This document shows, piece after piece, positions 1 through 9,687 of a stretch of 64,000 nt of DNA. The first letter of the stretch is position 1. Every line of letters starts with the position of its first letter. The position numbers were made by a program, and so were the translations under genes. The stretch is from contig CP136498.1 of the NCBI GenBank assembly GCA_032768795.1, positions 558,001 to 622,000 on the forward strand, in the 5' to 3' direction. The DNA comes from Tremella fuciformis (lineage: Eukaryota; Basidiomycota; Tremellomycetes; Tremellales; Tremellaceae). The notes under the pieces were generated by a model. That model was given only the letters and a program-made list of their open reading frames with translations. It was not told the origin of the DNA and did not search any database.

Positions 1-1100
1 CCAAGAAGTAGGAGACAGGTCCTGAGTCTTTGCACTCAAATTCTGAATTGAGAGCAATTTTGAAAGCATCCAAATATTGTCTGTTGTTGCAGGCAATCAA
101 CTGATCATCCACATGAACAGAGAGCATGAGGAAATTGCCATTTTCAAATTTGTAGTAAAGACAAGGGTTTGCTGAAGTTGGCTTGAGGCCTTGAGACTGC
201 AGCCATTTATCTAAAGCTTTGTTGAAGCATCTAGATGACTGTTTGAGGCCATAAAGCGATTTTCTAAGTCGCAAAATCTTGCCTGCTGGTATATTGGATC
301 CCTCTGGTGGTTCCATATATATTTCCTCTTCCAAATTGCCATTAAGGAAGGCTGCAATGATGTCTACTCGGTCACATTCCATGTTGAAATGATTGACCAA
401 GGCAAGGAAGACTCTGATGGTGTCTTTGTGCGCAACTGAAGCAAAGAGTTTGCTGAAATCGAGTCCTTTAATTTGAGAATAACCCTTGGCAATAAATCTA
501 GCCTTGCAGGTTGATGGCTGACCGGTTTCCCCATCAATTTTGCATCTGTAGACCCATTTTTCCTTTGAGGATTCTGTGGTTTGAGCGATCCACAACGTCC
601 CAGACACCATATTTGTCCATTTTTGCAGAGTCCATACTGGCTTTCCAGTGCTCTTACTCACCAGAATTGCGCGCTTGCAAGTATGTTTGAGGTATGTTTG
701 ATGCAAGGAGAGCCCAGGCAATATTTGCAGATTGAATTTCGTTTTCAATTTCCCCACTGTCTCGCATCTGAGCTTGTTTCTGACTCTGAATCGCTTGAAT
801 TTGAGTCGGTATAATCGCCATTGTCCCCCCCCCCCTCCTCCTGCTGCGGTAATGGTGGTGCAGCAGATGCACGGCGTTCTGCAGCAATTTGGCAATGATG
901 ATCTCTTTGAATCAAATTTGGAATTTGCAAATTTCGATTTTCGACTTTTTGCTCATTTGCCAAGTACCGAAAGAACTGTTGAACTTGGTGCATTTCCTGT
1001 TCTAGAGGTAATAGATGCGCATGCAAGCTTTTGTCCTGCAAAAGGACAGCTTTATCGGACTTGATTTGGGGTTGCAAATCATTACTTCTAATTCCGGAAT
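1..1100 (-). pseudogene. copia reverse transcriptase fragment (copy 1)
   Basis: The minus strand near 95-135 encodes the copia RT active-site block with a VHVDDQLIA-type motif, matching the same block at 8681-8715. Upstream, about 240-480, lie the segments corresponding to the copia motifs for 'FLNGDLEEEI', 'LRLQKSLYGLKQS' and 'NELFASVAHKD'. From about 600 to 1100 the frame breaks into short pieces covering the linker between integrase and RT, including a run of ten C residues near 827. There is no open frame across the region, so it cannot make a working polymerase. Confidence 0.8.
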
Positions 1101-1324
1101 TTCAATTCGTGCAGAATTGAATTCTGTGTTGGCAAACCCAACATCTCTGCTGATTGTGATGCTTTTCGTTGCTTTTTCATAAATGCAATAATTGTTGGTT
1201 GCTTCTTGATACCCAACAAGTATACCTTCTTGATATCTTGGTGTCAGCTTGTTTTTCTCTGTATGATTTCGGAAAAATGCTTTGCAGCCAAATGGTTGAA
1301 ATTTGACAATTTCGCTTTTGCCAT

Positions 1325-1702
1325 TTATCTTCTGTTATTTCCTGCTTGGTACCACATGGGGTGCGAGCTCAAGTAGGCAATGTAATTTGCCGCTTCAGCC
1401 CATAGATTTTGAGGCAGACCGGAGTGAACAAGGACTGTTCTGACCCCATTGAGAATGGTGAGGTGTAGTCTTTCAACTCGCCCATTCTGAGTGTGCGCAT
1501 CTGGTGAAACTTGAACATGCTGAATTCCGTGATTTCTCATGTATAATTTCCCTGTTATGATGAAAATTCACCAACATTGTCGGATCTGATGGTTTTGACC
1601 TTGGTAGATAATTGGCGCTCCACTAATGCGATATATTGCTGAATTGCTTCCAATGCGCCAGACTTCTCTTTGAGGAAATAAAGGTGCGCTTCCCTGGTGA
1701 AA
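1325..1702 (-). pseudogene. copia integrase fragment (copy 1)
   Basis: An open stretch of 71 codons (1325-1540) carries the end of the integrase core: a GIQHVQVSPDAHTQNGRVER block, equivalent to the conserved copia 'PYTPQQNG.AER' segment that contains the catalytic Glu. Sequence up to 1702 continues the integrase core in other frames and is then interrupted by a solo LTR. Integrase sequence resumes after the LTR at 2385. Frames are broken, so this is non-functional. Confidence 0.75.
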
Positions 1703-1875
1703 TGTTACGACCCTGCACACCGCCCACCTGCAACACCGCCAGTCTTCGCCACTGCAGGTCGTAACACCGATCACCAACCGTTCACCCAATCAACACCGAT
1801 CATCAAACTCTGTTCACTCGATCACCACCACCGTTCACCCGAGCACAACCGACCCCTTGGACGGCGCACCCAAGC

Positions 1876-2008
1876 ATTCACCTGAACACCAAACTGTTCA
1901 TGCGAACACCCTGAGCGTTCAGTGAACAGGAGAAGTTATTACTGGAAGGGGAAGTGTTCACTTGAACGGAAGGACAATTCATGTGAACGCCCAAGCGTTC
2001 ACCTGAAC
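1876..2008. promoter_or_regulatory. phased array of GTTCA..TGAAC palindromes in the LTR
   Basis: Six copies of an imperfect palindrome (RTTCANNTGAAC and close variants) start at 1876, 1896, 1917, 1956, 1977 and 1997. Spacing is 20-21 bp, with one missing slot near 1935-1947 that holds a degenerate copy. The array ends 12 bp before the TATA box. Two-turn spacing of a palindrome upstream of a TATA box is what one expects of binding sites for a dimeric activator on one face of DNA; the protein is unknown. Confidence 0.7.
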
Positions 2009-2161
2009 GGGTCAGAGGCATATATAAGACTGCACGTTCAGCCCCAAGGATCCTTTTCCCCAAGGATCAATTCTATCAATCTAGACAGTCATACGTTACA
2101 CCCTAGTCCTAGAGCCTTGCACTTGACTTTACCATCGTTGCTCGCTCCGCCACCTCCGCTC

Positions 2162-2231
2162 GCCACGACGCCTATCTCCGTGGGATCCTTCGAGCACCAC
2201 CACCAAACCTCCACGACGCCTATCTCCGTGT
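2162..2231. repeat. direct repeat of 20 bp in the LTR
   Basis: The segment CCACGACGCCTATCTCCGTG occurs twice, at 2162-2181 and 2212-2231, about 50 bp apart, downstream of the LTR TATA box. It probably lies in the transcribed part of the LTR. Confidence 0.8.
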
Positions 2232-2445
2232 GAGGCCAGTCCTACCTTCGCCGTCGACCAAGTCACGAGGTTCAGTGGTTGTACCCACTTCGCCCTTGGT
2301 ACAACCCGAGCTCGCCACGTACGACCGCCGCCGTCTACTCGTCGCCGGACATCAAGGCCGCCGGGTTCGAGTCGTAACATGAAATCATCATAGCAGGTAA
2401 GGAAATATCAAGCTGTCGGGATGTTGTGAGCAATCTGACCTGTGT

Positions 2446-2495
2446 CACACTGCCACACTGCCACACTGCCACACTGCCACACTGCCACACTGCCA
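2446..2495. repeat. 8-bp tandem repeat (CACACTGC)n
   Basis: About six consecutive copies of CACACTGC lie inside the decayed copia integrase region. The matching part of the second copia copy lacks them, so this is a local slippage expansion. Confidence 0.9.
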
Positions 2496-2658
2496 CCTCG
2501 CTTCCAGCGCTTTCCTATTATGTAATATAGCTCTCATAGCAACGCATTTCCTGCTCAGAGAGCAGGAAACTTTGTCTTCATGCACTTCATATCATTCCGA
2601 CACAAGCTCCATTGATTGATGGGACTCTTGCAGGCCCCCATAAATCGATATGAACGAT

Positions 2659-2915
2659 TTATAAAGGTGTAGAGGCTCTGATATTGCCTGGGAAAGCAGG
2701 AAGTTGGCCGGTTTTGCCTAAAATGCAACTTTGGCACTGAAATGACTCTGCATCTGAAGCTGAAATTTCGATTTTGCCCATGCTCCCACTCCTGACCACT
2801 CTGAGTTCTCCAGATATGTTCAAATGGCCTAATCGCTCATGGATATCTTGGATATCAGCTGTAGAAGCAATTGGTGCGGGCATGGCGCTTGCCTCCTGAT
2901 AAATGTAGAGGCCGG
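2659..2915 (-). pseudogene. copia GAG-pre-integrase fragment (copy 1)
   Basis: The minus strand encodes a HERLGHLN segment followed by a C..C pair (CQSCILGKTGQ), the hallmark of the GAG-pre-integrase zinc-binding domain that precedes copia integrase. The equivalent in the second copia is HEPLGHLN near 12240. The protease-proximal side is cut by the solo LTR at 2916. Confidence 0.75.
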
Positions 2916-3350
2916 TGTCACGATGCTGCGCTCTCCCGTTGGCAGAGGCCCTCTCGCACAATATCAGAGTCAAGAGTAAGGAGGGAGGGGTAGAAACAAG
3001 GGTGTCAAGGTAGAGTCCCTCGTCGAGGTTGGATCCTCGTCGAGGCTGCAAGGTCGTCAAGGTAACAAGGTCGTCGATGATACAGCGTGAGTGCGACTCA
3101 GCCACGCTGCGTGCCACGGGAAGAGTGAGATCGTCAAGGGTTATCCATGAGACTCAATCAGAGAGTGCTGAAGAACTACGACGGGCGCCCGGGGCATCTT
3201 ATATGACTCTGCGCCTGCTTTCCGTCGCTCCGCGTTCATCCAACGTCTACTCCCTTGTCGAGGTTCTCCAGCTCAAGGTAGGTCACGTGTCGGCCACGTG
3301 AGAGGTGTCGGTCACGTGCGTGGGTTGTCGAGGGCGTGGCCGTCGTGACA
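2916..3350. mobile_element. solo LTR, 435 bp, TSD GCCGG
   Basis: It begins TGTCACGA and ends TCGTGACA, a perfect 8-bp terminal inversion, between two copies of GCCGG (2911-2915 and 3351-3355). It interrupts the copia protease/GAG-pre-integrase region; removing it rejoins the reading frame around the target site. Near its right end, three CACGTG boxes (3284, 3295, 3313) lie within 35 bp. It belongs to a loose class of TGTCACG..CGTGACA LTRs that recurs through the window. Confidence 0.92.
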
Positions 3351-3355
3351 GCCGG

Positions 3356-4079
3356 ATCGCTTGGAGCACTGAGAACTTCATTTCCGGTCTGCAATCGGTG
3401 TAAGGTCGCATTTTCGGCTGCAAATCGCCATTGGAGGTTTCCTGGTGTTGCTGAGACCAAGATAAGGTTGCGATCTAGCCCTGGGATGTATAGACATCCA
3501 GTAAAGGCAATTCCGGCAAGATAGAGGGTACTGGTCATGCTGCAAGGCAGAATTGCTGCATTTCCAAAGCGGACTTGCATCTTTGAGGCCGGTTAAGGTC
3601 AAAGAGCAAATTGGCATTGTTACACACGTGATGTGTAGCTCCAGAGTCGATAATAAATTCATTGCGGTCGCATTTTGCATGCTAGGCCAATGCGGTCGCT
3701 GTGGTGAGGAAATCAGGTGCTGGACCTATGTCGATATCGATTTCATGGCTGAGAGAGGCGATTTTGGCTCTGGGCGGATTTGTTTGCTTCCCTTTCTGAT
3801 TTTGACATTCTGAATTGCTGTGACCATGGAATCTGTGATAATCGCAGTGTTTCGACATGTCTCTTGGCTTGAGGGTGAATTTGATTGGCCTCTTTGATGC
3901 TGCAGCCAAAGCTGTGGCCGATTCCTCATTTTCCCGCCTCTCAAATTCAGCCTGGACTGCCGATTTCACCTCTGCAGAGCTGAGAGGCTGTCGCATCCAT
4001 AAATTCTGCTTTGTGGTCGCATATAACTCAGGGAGAGCCAATGTCATGCAGAATGCAAGGATTTTATCGGAAATAATCG
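3356..4079 (-). pseudogene. copia Gag and protease remnant (copy 1)
   Basis: The open stretch 3682-4107 encodes Gag C-terminal sequence with LPELY and WMRQPLSS segments, as in the second copia at 12980-13070, then a knuckle-like CDYHRFHGHSNSEC. Further along the minus strand is a DSGATHH-like protease site, but in a shifted frame (about 3620-3660). The frame then changes again for the 3236-3580 segment. Gag similarity ends at about 4079. Confidence 0.75.
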
Positions 4080-4177
4080 GCAGTGTGGCACAGGTCAGAT
4101 TGCTCACAATTCCGACATGATGAGCCTATCGGGCGCTCTGCCGTATGTATATCTATTGGCCAAAAACCAACCGAAAG

Positions 4178-4374
4178 GATACAAACACAGTCACTTTGGA
4201 TACAAACACAGTCACTTTGTGCCAAATTGTGAATCTTTTGTGCTGTAAGATGTAATTTTGCATGCAAAATGAGATTGTTTTCGAATGACAACAGTCACTT
4301 TGCGCCAAATTGTGAATCTTTTGTGCTGTAAGATGTGATTTTGCATGCAAAATGAGATTGTTTTCAAATGACAC
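4178..4374. repeat. 83-bp tandem duplication plus a 20-bp duplication
   Basis: An 83-bp unit starting ACAGTCACTTTG is present at 4208-4290 and again at 4291-4373 with a handful of changes. Just before it a 20-bp segment (GGATACAAACACAGTCACTT) is also doubled. Confidence 0.85.
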
Positions 4375-4853
4375 AATGGTTGGGATGAAGCAGTACACAC
4401 AGATAGTTTAAAATGTGACGTAGGAAGTGATGACACAGAGTGAAGAGCCGGAACACACTGGATGTCCTAAGTCTATTTCTAGCAAGGTTACAGGACAAGA
4501 GTTGAAAACAGGAAATAATACGACAATCATATGTGTAGGTTCCGACGGACCATTGCGTTTGTAGGAAGCTTCTTTGGCACGCAGTAGTGAGACTAGTTGG
4601 CAAATGTCACAATTGTCCGATAGATCGCCCTGTCACACTCCGCCAATTGCACTTCAGAATCGAGCAATCCTTACCTTTTTCGCACTGCCATACGCAGCTA
4701 TACCGCCTATCTCGAGCGGCTACTACCTACGCTCTGACAATGCTTTGAAAGCTGACACCTTGTCTTGCGCGCATCTTCACTATTCATCGCATTGAAATGT
4801 ATCTTCCTATCAAAGTGTCATTTGACACGCCGACCTTTCTGTATCTTCAGAAC

Positions 4854-4936
4854 TGTTGGATGTAGTGGAAGTGCATAGAGAAGATGACAGCGCTCACAGA
4901 GCGCTATAAGCGTAGCTATGGAAATATACGGTGTCA
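4854..4936. repeat. block shared with 14091-14173 (putative copia LTR start)
   Basis: About 80 bp are nearly identical at the two places, each on the Gag side of a minus-strand copia. Both start TGTTGGATGTAGT. The shared position and the TGTTGGA start suggest copia LTR ends, but no partner LTR or target duplication was found. Confidence 0.55.
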
Positions 4937-5201
4937 AAGAGCGGTGTGGTTTAAGGTGAGACACAGGTCTCATGTACCACAAATGTACCGGAGAAGGTGT
5001 TTTTTACCGCTTTCCAGTGATCCTCGCTGTATTTGCGGATATAACGCGAAAATAGTGATGCTGGGCCAGAAAGGTCGGGTCTGGTGATTGTGGAGGCATA
5101 TAATATTGCTCCCACTGCGGCGGGTCATTTGCTGGGGCGGGATAAATTGAACTAATTCTTAAATTTATTCGTTTTCTTATTAAGTGAACCCCCCATTTTG
5201 G

Positions 5202-5243
5202 ACGTTCCGAGTCGCCCTTAAGGGCAAGGGCGACTCGGAACGT
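5202..5243. repeat. perfect hairpin, 18-bp arms, 6-bp loop
   Basis: Arms 5202-5219 and 5226-5243 are exact inverse complements (ACGTTCCGAGTCGCCCTT) around a 6-bp loop. The hairpin lies about 160-200 bp before the Harbinger transposase start. It could be a subterminal transposase-binding structure or the end of a small inverted-repeat element. Confidence 0.85.
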
Positions 5244-5399
5244 CTCGGTGCAGAGGACGAGCCTGATTTTTTTCATTAGGCGCGCGAAGCGATCCGAGCA
5301 CTTTTGACCTTCCTAATGCCTCTATCATTACCTTTCAAGCCTCCTATTACTTATTGGGCGCCCGCTCGCCCATCGCCCTACGCGGGCCCGCCGTCGCGC

Positions 5400-6746
5400 A
5401 TGCCCAAGGGCACCACCCGCAGCTGTATGATCGCGGTGCTCGAAGCATGGATGGACGAATTGGTCGAGCTCTATCCCCTTCCCGCTTCCCGTCGTCTTCT
5501 CCGAGAGTTATTGGATATACACGCCCATATCTCCACCAGACGCTATTGGGATTGCTATCCTGAGCGCGTTATAGGCGTACACTATTCTACGATGTACGAG
5601 CAGCCGATACATATGTTTCTGGAAAGCCGATATCGCTTCGAGGACGCGTTCCGAGTCTCTCGAGCCGAGCTCGCCTCTATCGTTGCTCGATTTGCCTCTG
5701 ATCCTCTGTTTATCTCGACAGGACGAAAGCCACAGGCCCCTCCCTTGTATCAGATAGGTGTGGTGCTCTATTGACTAGCCCATGGCGCTGGAACAAGACA
5801 GTTTGCGCGAGCATTTCACATTTCAAGTGAGTTGTCGTCCACCATCCTTATAGGCCGAGCTGACCGTTGTCAGCGGGCACAGTCATCGAATGGACGCACA
5901 GAGTCCTGCAGGTACTCTTCCTACACCGTCACGAATACATAAAATGGCCAGATCGAACCGAGCGGCGCCTCATCGAGGGCTATTTCTTCGATAATTTTGG
6001 GATCCCGTCCTGCGTTGGTCTCATTGATGGCTATCATGTTCACCTTCGCACTTCTCCCGCTCGAGACGACTCGGGGTCTTTCTTCTGTTGCCATAGGTGC
6101 TATGGCCTCAATGTCATGGCCATTGTCGATCACAATAGGCGCATTACCTATCTCCATTACGGATTTCCAGCCTCCGCCAGCGACTCTCGTATCCAGCGCG
6201 ATCTAGAACCTCTCAATGACCCAACAAGATACTTCTCCCGTAACGAATACATCCTAGGCGACTCAGGCTTCATGGCGGGTGATAACCTGGTGCCAATGTA
6301 TAAGAAGAACATAGGGGAGTCGGAAATGACGGGACGTCGAGTGAGCTAGGCTCTCGTCGCCGCTGGAAAGGAGAGACTCGATCGCTGACCTATCCTAGCT
6401 GTTCTTCAATCGTAGGGCGGCAAAAGCTTGAGTGATGGTCGAACAGGCGTTTGGTATCATGAAAAATCGCTTCGGAATGCTATCTACGTTGCACCAAAGA
6501 CTTCAGGAAGACAGAGGCGAAGCTCGAGCCCACCTCATCGTTGTTGCCGTGGCCATATTTCACAACCTTACTGTGAAAGCTTCCAATTCTGTGGCCGAAG
6601 ACGACCTCGGGGGCAAGGACGAGCATCATCCGCAGGGCAATGGGGCTGGCGGACGTGGTCTACTTGAGAACTATTGCCGAAGAGACCGCCTAGTGGATGA
6701 GATGGGCGATCTCGAGGGAATAGATCCCGACAACTATGAGGGATAA
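5400..6746 (+). pseudogene. PIF/Harbinger DDE transposase with two in-frame stops
   Basis: Three exons (5400-5826, 5874-6340, 6399-6746) with introns of 47 and 58 nt keep one frame of 413 codons plus a stop. The DDE_Tnp_4 nuclease signature is present: GLIDGYHVHL (first Asp), LGDSGFMAGD (second Asp) and VEQAFGIMKNRFG (Glu). Two internal TGA codons (5772-5774 and 6429-6431) break it. Both sit where the family has Arg (LYRLAHG-like and RxxVEQAFG), and both fit CGA-to-TGA in a TCG context. Length is normal for fungal PIF transposases. An upstream in-frame ATG at 5304 exists, but the sequence before 5400 looks non-coding. No clear terminal inverted repeat or 3-bp duplication was found. Confidence 0.88.
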
Positions 6747-6769
6747 GCATACATGCACACCTACTGCTT

Positions 6770-8044
6770 CTACAAGAGGTCGTCATTGCTCATCGCAGCA
6801 TCATAAGACGCCGTCACGTCTCTCCAGACTGTCGCCCAGTCCAGCTCGGGCTTGTATTTCAAGATGGACTCGGCCATCCTGGTACAGGTCGTCACTCTCT
6901 CTTGCTTCCTTGCCCTGCGAGCTTCTCTCTCCCTATCGGCTCTGTCCTCGAGACAAGAGGCCTGTAAGAAGTCGAGCTCACGTTCCTTCAGCTCGGCCTG
7001 CCGCTCTCGGGCCTCGTGACGACGTTGTTCGGTCTCCTGCATAAGCTCGCACAGGCCTTCGTATTCTGCTCCTCCTGCTCGTCGCTTGTTCTTCTGACGG
7101 CTCACTGTATCTATAGATCAGCCCGAGCTGGACGCTGACAGGTTTGACTCACTGCTAGAACGCGTGGCACTGCTTAAAGACTGGGACTCGGGCCTGACCG
7201 AAGGCGCAGGATTGACCGAAAAGCCCTCTGACCTTCCTACAGGCGTTGCGGGAGGCTGCATGTCCCCAGGATCTGGTTCGAGGCTTTCCGGGGCGTTGTC
7301 TAGCTGGGTCAGGACTTCAAGGTCGTCTGCGGTGTCCTGGGTGTCTGCGACACGACGATTGAAGGCCTCGATGGTTGTGTTCCGTACATCGAGACTTGAG
7401 GTACGTAAATCAGGATTTCCTCCTTGATTGAAGCGCATGATGGGAAAGAGGAGGTCCCAGTACTCGCAGGTGTGGAGTTTCTCGCCTGCATGAGGGTCAG
7501 CGGCCTCATGTAGCCCATGACACCAAACAAAAGAAGAGGAATGACTGACGCTCAATCTCTGCCCAAACATGCTCGACAAGGCCGTCGTCTCCGGTCCTCT
7601 CGGCCTCTTCCTCTGCTTTCTTGAGCCTGTTGGGGCCACAGCCCTCTCCTGTACCCAGAGCTATCTTCCATGCGTCCTGGAACGAGCGCTGGAGCGGTCT
7701 GATCTGCCATAAGGTCAGCGAAGTGTTGCGTGTGAGAAATGACAATGAGAGGAAGGGAGACGCGTTACCTTCTGCATAACGCTGTCTGCGTCCTTCTTTC
7801 GCGGCCCATGAGTCAAAATGTACTCTGCCGCACCCATCGCGATAGACTTCTTGGTTCTCCTGCCATTGGGAGTGACATAACGTTGGTAATTGTCGTTGAT
7901 ACCCATCCACTCAATAAGAAGATCGAGCGAAGTGCGACCACCGGCCTTGAGGGCGTCTCTGGCCCAGTCTGGCTCGCGACGCCCCTCCTCCAGCGATGCA
8001 ATCACCTCCTTAGTGGGCGGTCGTCCTCGACCCTCACGCGACAT
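6770..8044 (-). CDS. Harbinger-associated Myb/SANT-like protein, intact, 367 aa
   Basis: Four exons (7769-8044, 7550-7703, 7153-7485, 6770-7110) with introns of 65, 64 and 42 nt give one uninterrupted frame of 367 residues. In PIF/Harbinger elements the second gene encodes a Myb/trihelix-like DNA-binding partner that brings the transposase to the nucleus and the terminal repeats. Here the N-terminal part has a GRPPTKE start, a Trp-spaced helical region with LLIEWMGI and a Lys/Arg patch, as in fungal members. The centre has EYWDLLFPIM, the middle is Ser/Pro-rich and disordered, and the C-terminus is a long Arg/Glu coiled coil (about residues 270-330). It converges with the transposase, tail to tail, 23 bp apart. 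It is intact although its transposase is not. Confidence 0.8.
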
Positions 8045-8339
8045 TGAGGCGACAGAAGGGATTTGAGTGAGCTGCACCGGTCAGCGGGAAGGGAAGGAAG
8101 GGGGCAAAAGAGACGTCCGTACAGATGACAGTGGAACGCGCTGTAGGCTTTGATACGAGCTCGACGCGGGCTTGTTCGATAGCAGGACGTTGGGAGAAGA
8201 GATGGGCGGGCGCTGAGACATGTTCGAGCAACCGTTCGTGAGCAATGGGAATGCGCACGAAGGGCTGTTTTGTAAACGACCGGTTTTCACGCGTTTAGGA
8301 AAGGGGCCCGTGCACGCGTCAAGGCCAGGTGCTGTTGCG
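8045..8339. other. junction between Harbinger element and copia 2
   Basis: This stretch should hold the right end of the Harbinger element and the break point in copia 2. No terminal repeat was recognised and no gene is seen. Confidence 0.4.
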
Positions 8340-9534
8340 TAAAGTAGCCTCTTGAATGGCCTTATGCGGATGCATTTCAAGAAATGACCTCCCGCACTGC
8401 TTGAGCATATGATAAATGTTTTGCTGCCCTATACTCTGCATCGTTTGCAGGAATCGGTCGAAAATTGGCAGGGAGTCATGTCTTTGCTGGAACTGAATCA
8501 CTCATGCCAAAACGGTCAAAGATTGACTCCATGTAGTGTTCTTGAGACATATGTAGCTTGCGATTTGAGCGATCTCAATGGATATTGAATCCGAAGAAGT
8601 AGGAGACTGGCCTGGCGTCCTTGCACTCAAATGCAGAGCTGGAAGCAATTTTGAAAGTGTCGAGGTATTTTTGGTTGTTGCAGGCAATCAATTGATCGTC
8701 CACATGAACTGAGAGCATGAGAAAGTTGCGGTTGTCGTATCTATAATGAAGGCAGGGGTTGGCAGATGTTGGGACAAGACCTTGAGAACATAGCCATTTC
8801 TTCAATGCTTTGTTGAAACGGCAAGGTGATTGCTTGAGACCATAGAGCGATTTTTGAAGTCGCAGAATCTTGCTGCCAGGTATATTGGAGCCCTCAGATG
8901 GTTCCATAAATATTTCTTCCTCCAAATCACCGTTCAGGAAGGCAGCAATGATATTGACGTGGTCCCATTCAAGGGCAAAATGATTGACCAGTGCAAGGAA
9001 CCCTTGGATGGAGTCCTTGTGTGCAACTGAGGCAAACAGTTCATTAAAATCAAGGCTCTCAACCTGAGAATAACCCTTTGCAACAAACCGGGTTTCGTAG
9101 GTGGAAGGCTTGCCGGTTTCCCCATCGATTTTGCGAGTGAAACCCATTTGCCTTTGGGGATGCGGTGCTGGAAGTCGCATCCCCGGTGTCCCAAACACCA
9201 TATTCCTGCATCTTTGCAAGCTCGGTGTCAATCCCTTGTTTCCAATGCTCCCACTTGCTGGAGTTACGAGCTTGAAGAAAGATTTGAAGAACATTTATTG
9301 CCAGGAGCACAGATGCAATGTTTGCGAATGCGAGATCTTGTCCATCTTGCAAGTTGAGCTCATCAGAGCTGGTATCTGAGTCGCTGAAGTCCTCCCACCC
9401 CTTGCTGCAGTTGCGGTGTTGGCTGGTAGCCCAGCGCTCTGCAGCAACTTGTCGATGAGGTTCCCGTTGGATTTGTTGATTTGCAATGTTTTCAAAGAGT
9501 TCTTGGACCTTTGGCCATCCGGCTTTGTCTGTTG
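8340..9534 (-). pseudogene. copia reverse transcriptase (copy 2)
   Basis: The longest open piece (8575-9294, 239 codons) contains the whole copia RT core: ETRFVAKGYSQ, NELFASVAHKDS, AAFLNGDLEEEIFMEP, LQKSLYGLKQSP and the catalytic SVHVDDQLIAC. Downstream pieces in other frames continue with SNRKLHMSQEHYMESIFDRFG and LPYAQAVG. Upstream is the variable linker to integrase. Frameshifts on both sides of the core make it a pseudogene, but the core itself is well kept. Confidence 0.85.
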
Positions 9535-9687
9535 TGTTACAAGACGATGAGAGCTATGCATTTGCTCATCTCTGCAGTTCTGTACTTATGTATTGTTGTC
9601 CTAGCGGTCTGTGCGGTGCCACTTGTTCATGGTCTTATTGTTCTCCACCGCATCCTGCCCAAAGAGGCAATTCTCACCCTAAGAGGC

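Larger units (their letters stand above)
1703..2379. mobile_element. solo LTR, 677 bp, TSD TGAAA
   Basis: It starts TGTTACGAC and ends GTCGTAACA, a perfect 9-bp terminal inversion with the TG..CA ends of LTRs. It is flanked by the 5-bp duplication TGAAA (1698-1702 and 2380-2384). Taking it out restores the copia sequence seen uninterrupted at about 11980-12000. It contains a TATA box (TATATAA at 2021-2027), a phased array of palindromes just upstream, and a repeated 20-bp segment downstream. No coding region is present, so this is a recombined single LTR. Confidence 0.93.
1..4079 (-). mobile_element. Ty1/copia retrotransposon 1, decayed, partial
   Basis: Reading the minus strand from 4079 to 1 gives, in copia order, a Gag remnant, a CCHC-like knuckle, an aspartic protease stretch, a GAG-pre-integrase segment, an integrase segment and a reverse transcriptase. 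This order (integrase before RT) separates Ty1/copia from Ty3. The element runs off the left window edge inside RT, so RNase H and the 3' LTR are not visible. Frames are broken in several places and two solo LTRs (1703-2379 and 2916-3350) sit inside it. Gag similarity to the second copy stops abruptly near 4079, where LTR-like sequence begins, so the 5' part of Gag is missing. It is related to but clearly diverged from the copia at 8340-14173. Confidence 0.85.
4080..5199. other. LTR-derived and repeat-rich spacer
   Basis: No gene is seen here. The block 4080-4120 resembles 14182-14220 next to the second copia. The block 4854-4936 matches 14091-14173 closely and begins TGTTGGA, the usual start of a copia LTR. 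Tandem duplications lie at 4178-4374. I read the interval as pieces of copia LTR and leader. Confidence 0.5.

Noticed and set aside
2446..2495. Regular 8-bp repeats resembling an array
   Set aside because: Not a CRISPR: no spacers, unit far too short, and it lies inside a eukaryotic retrotransposon.
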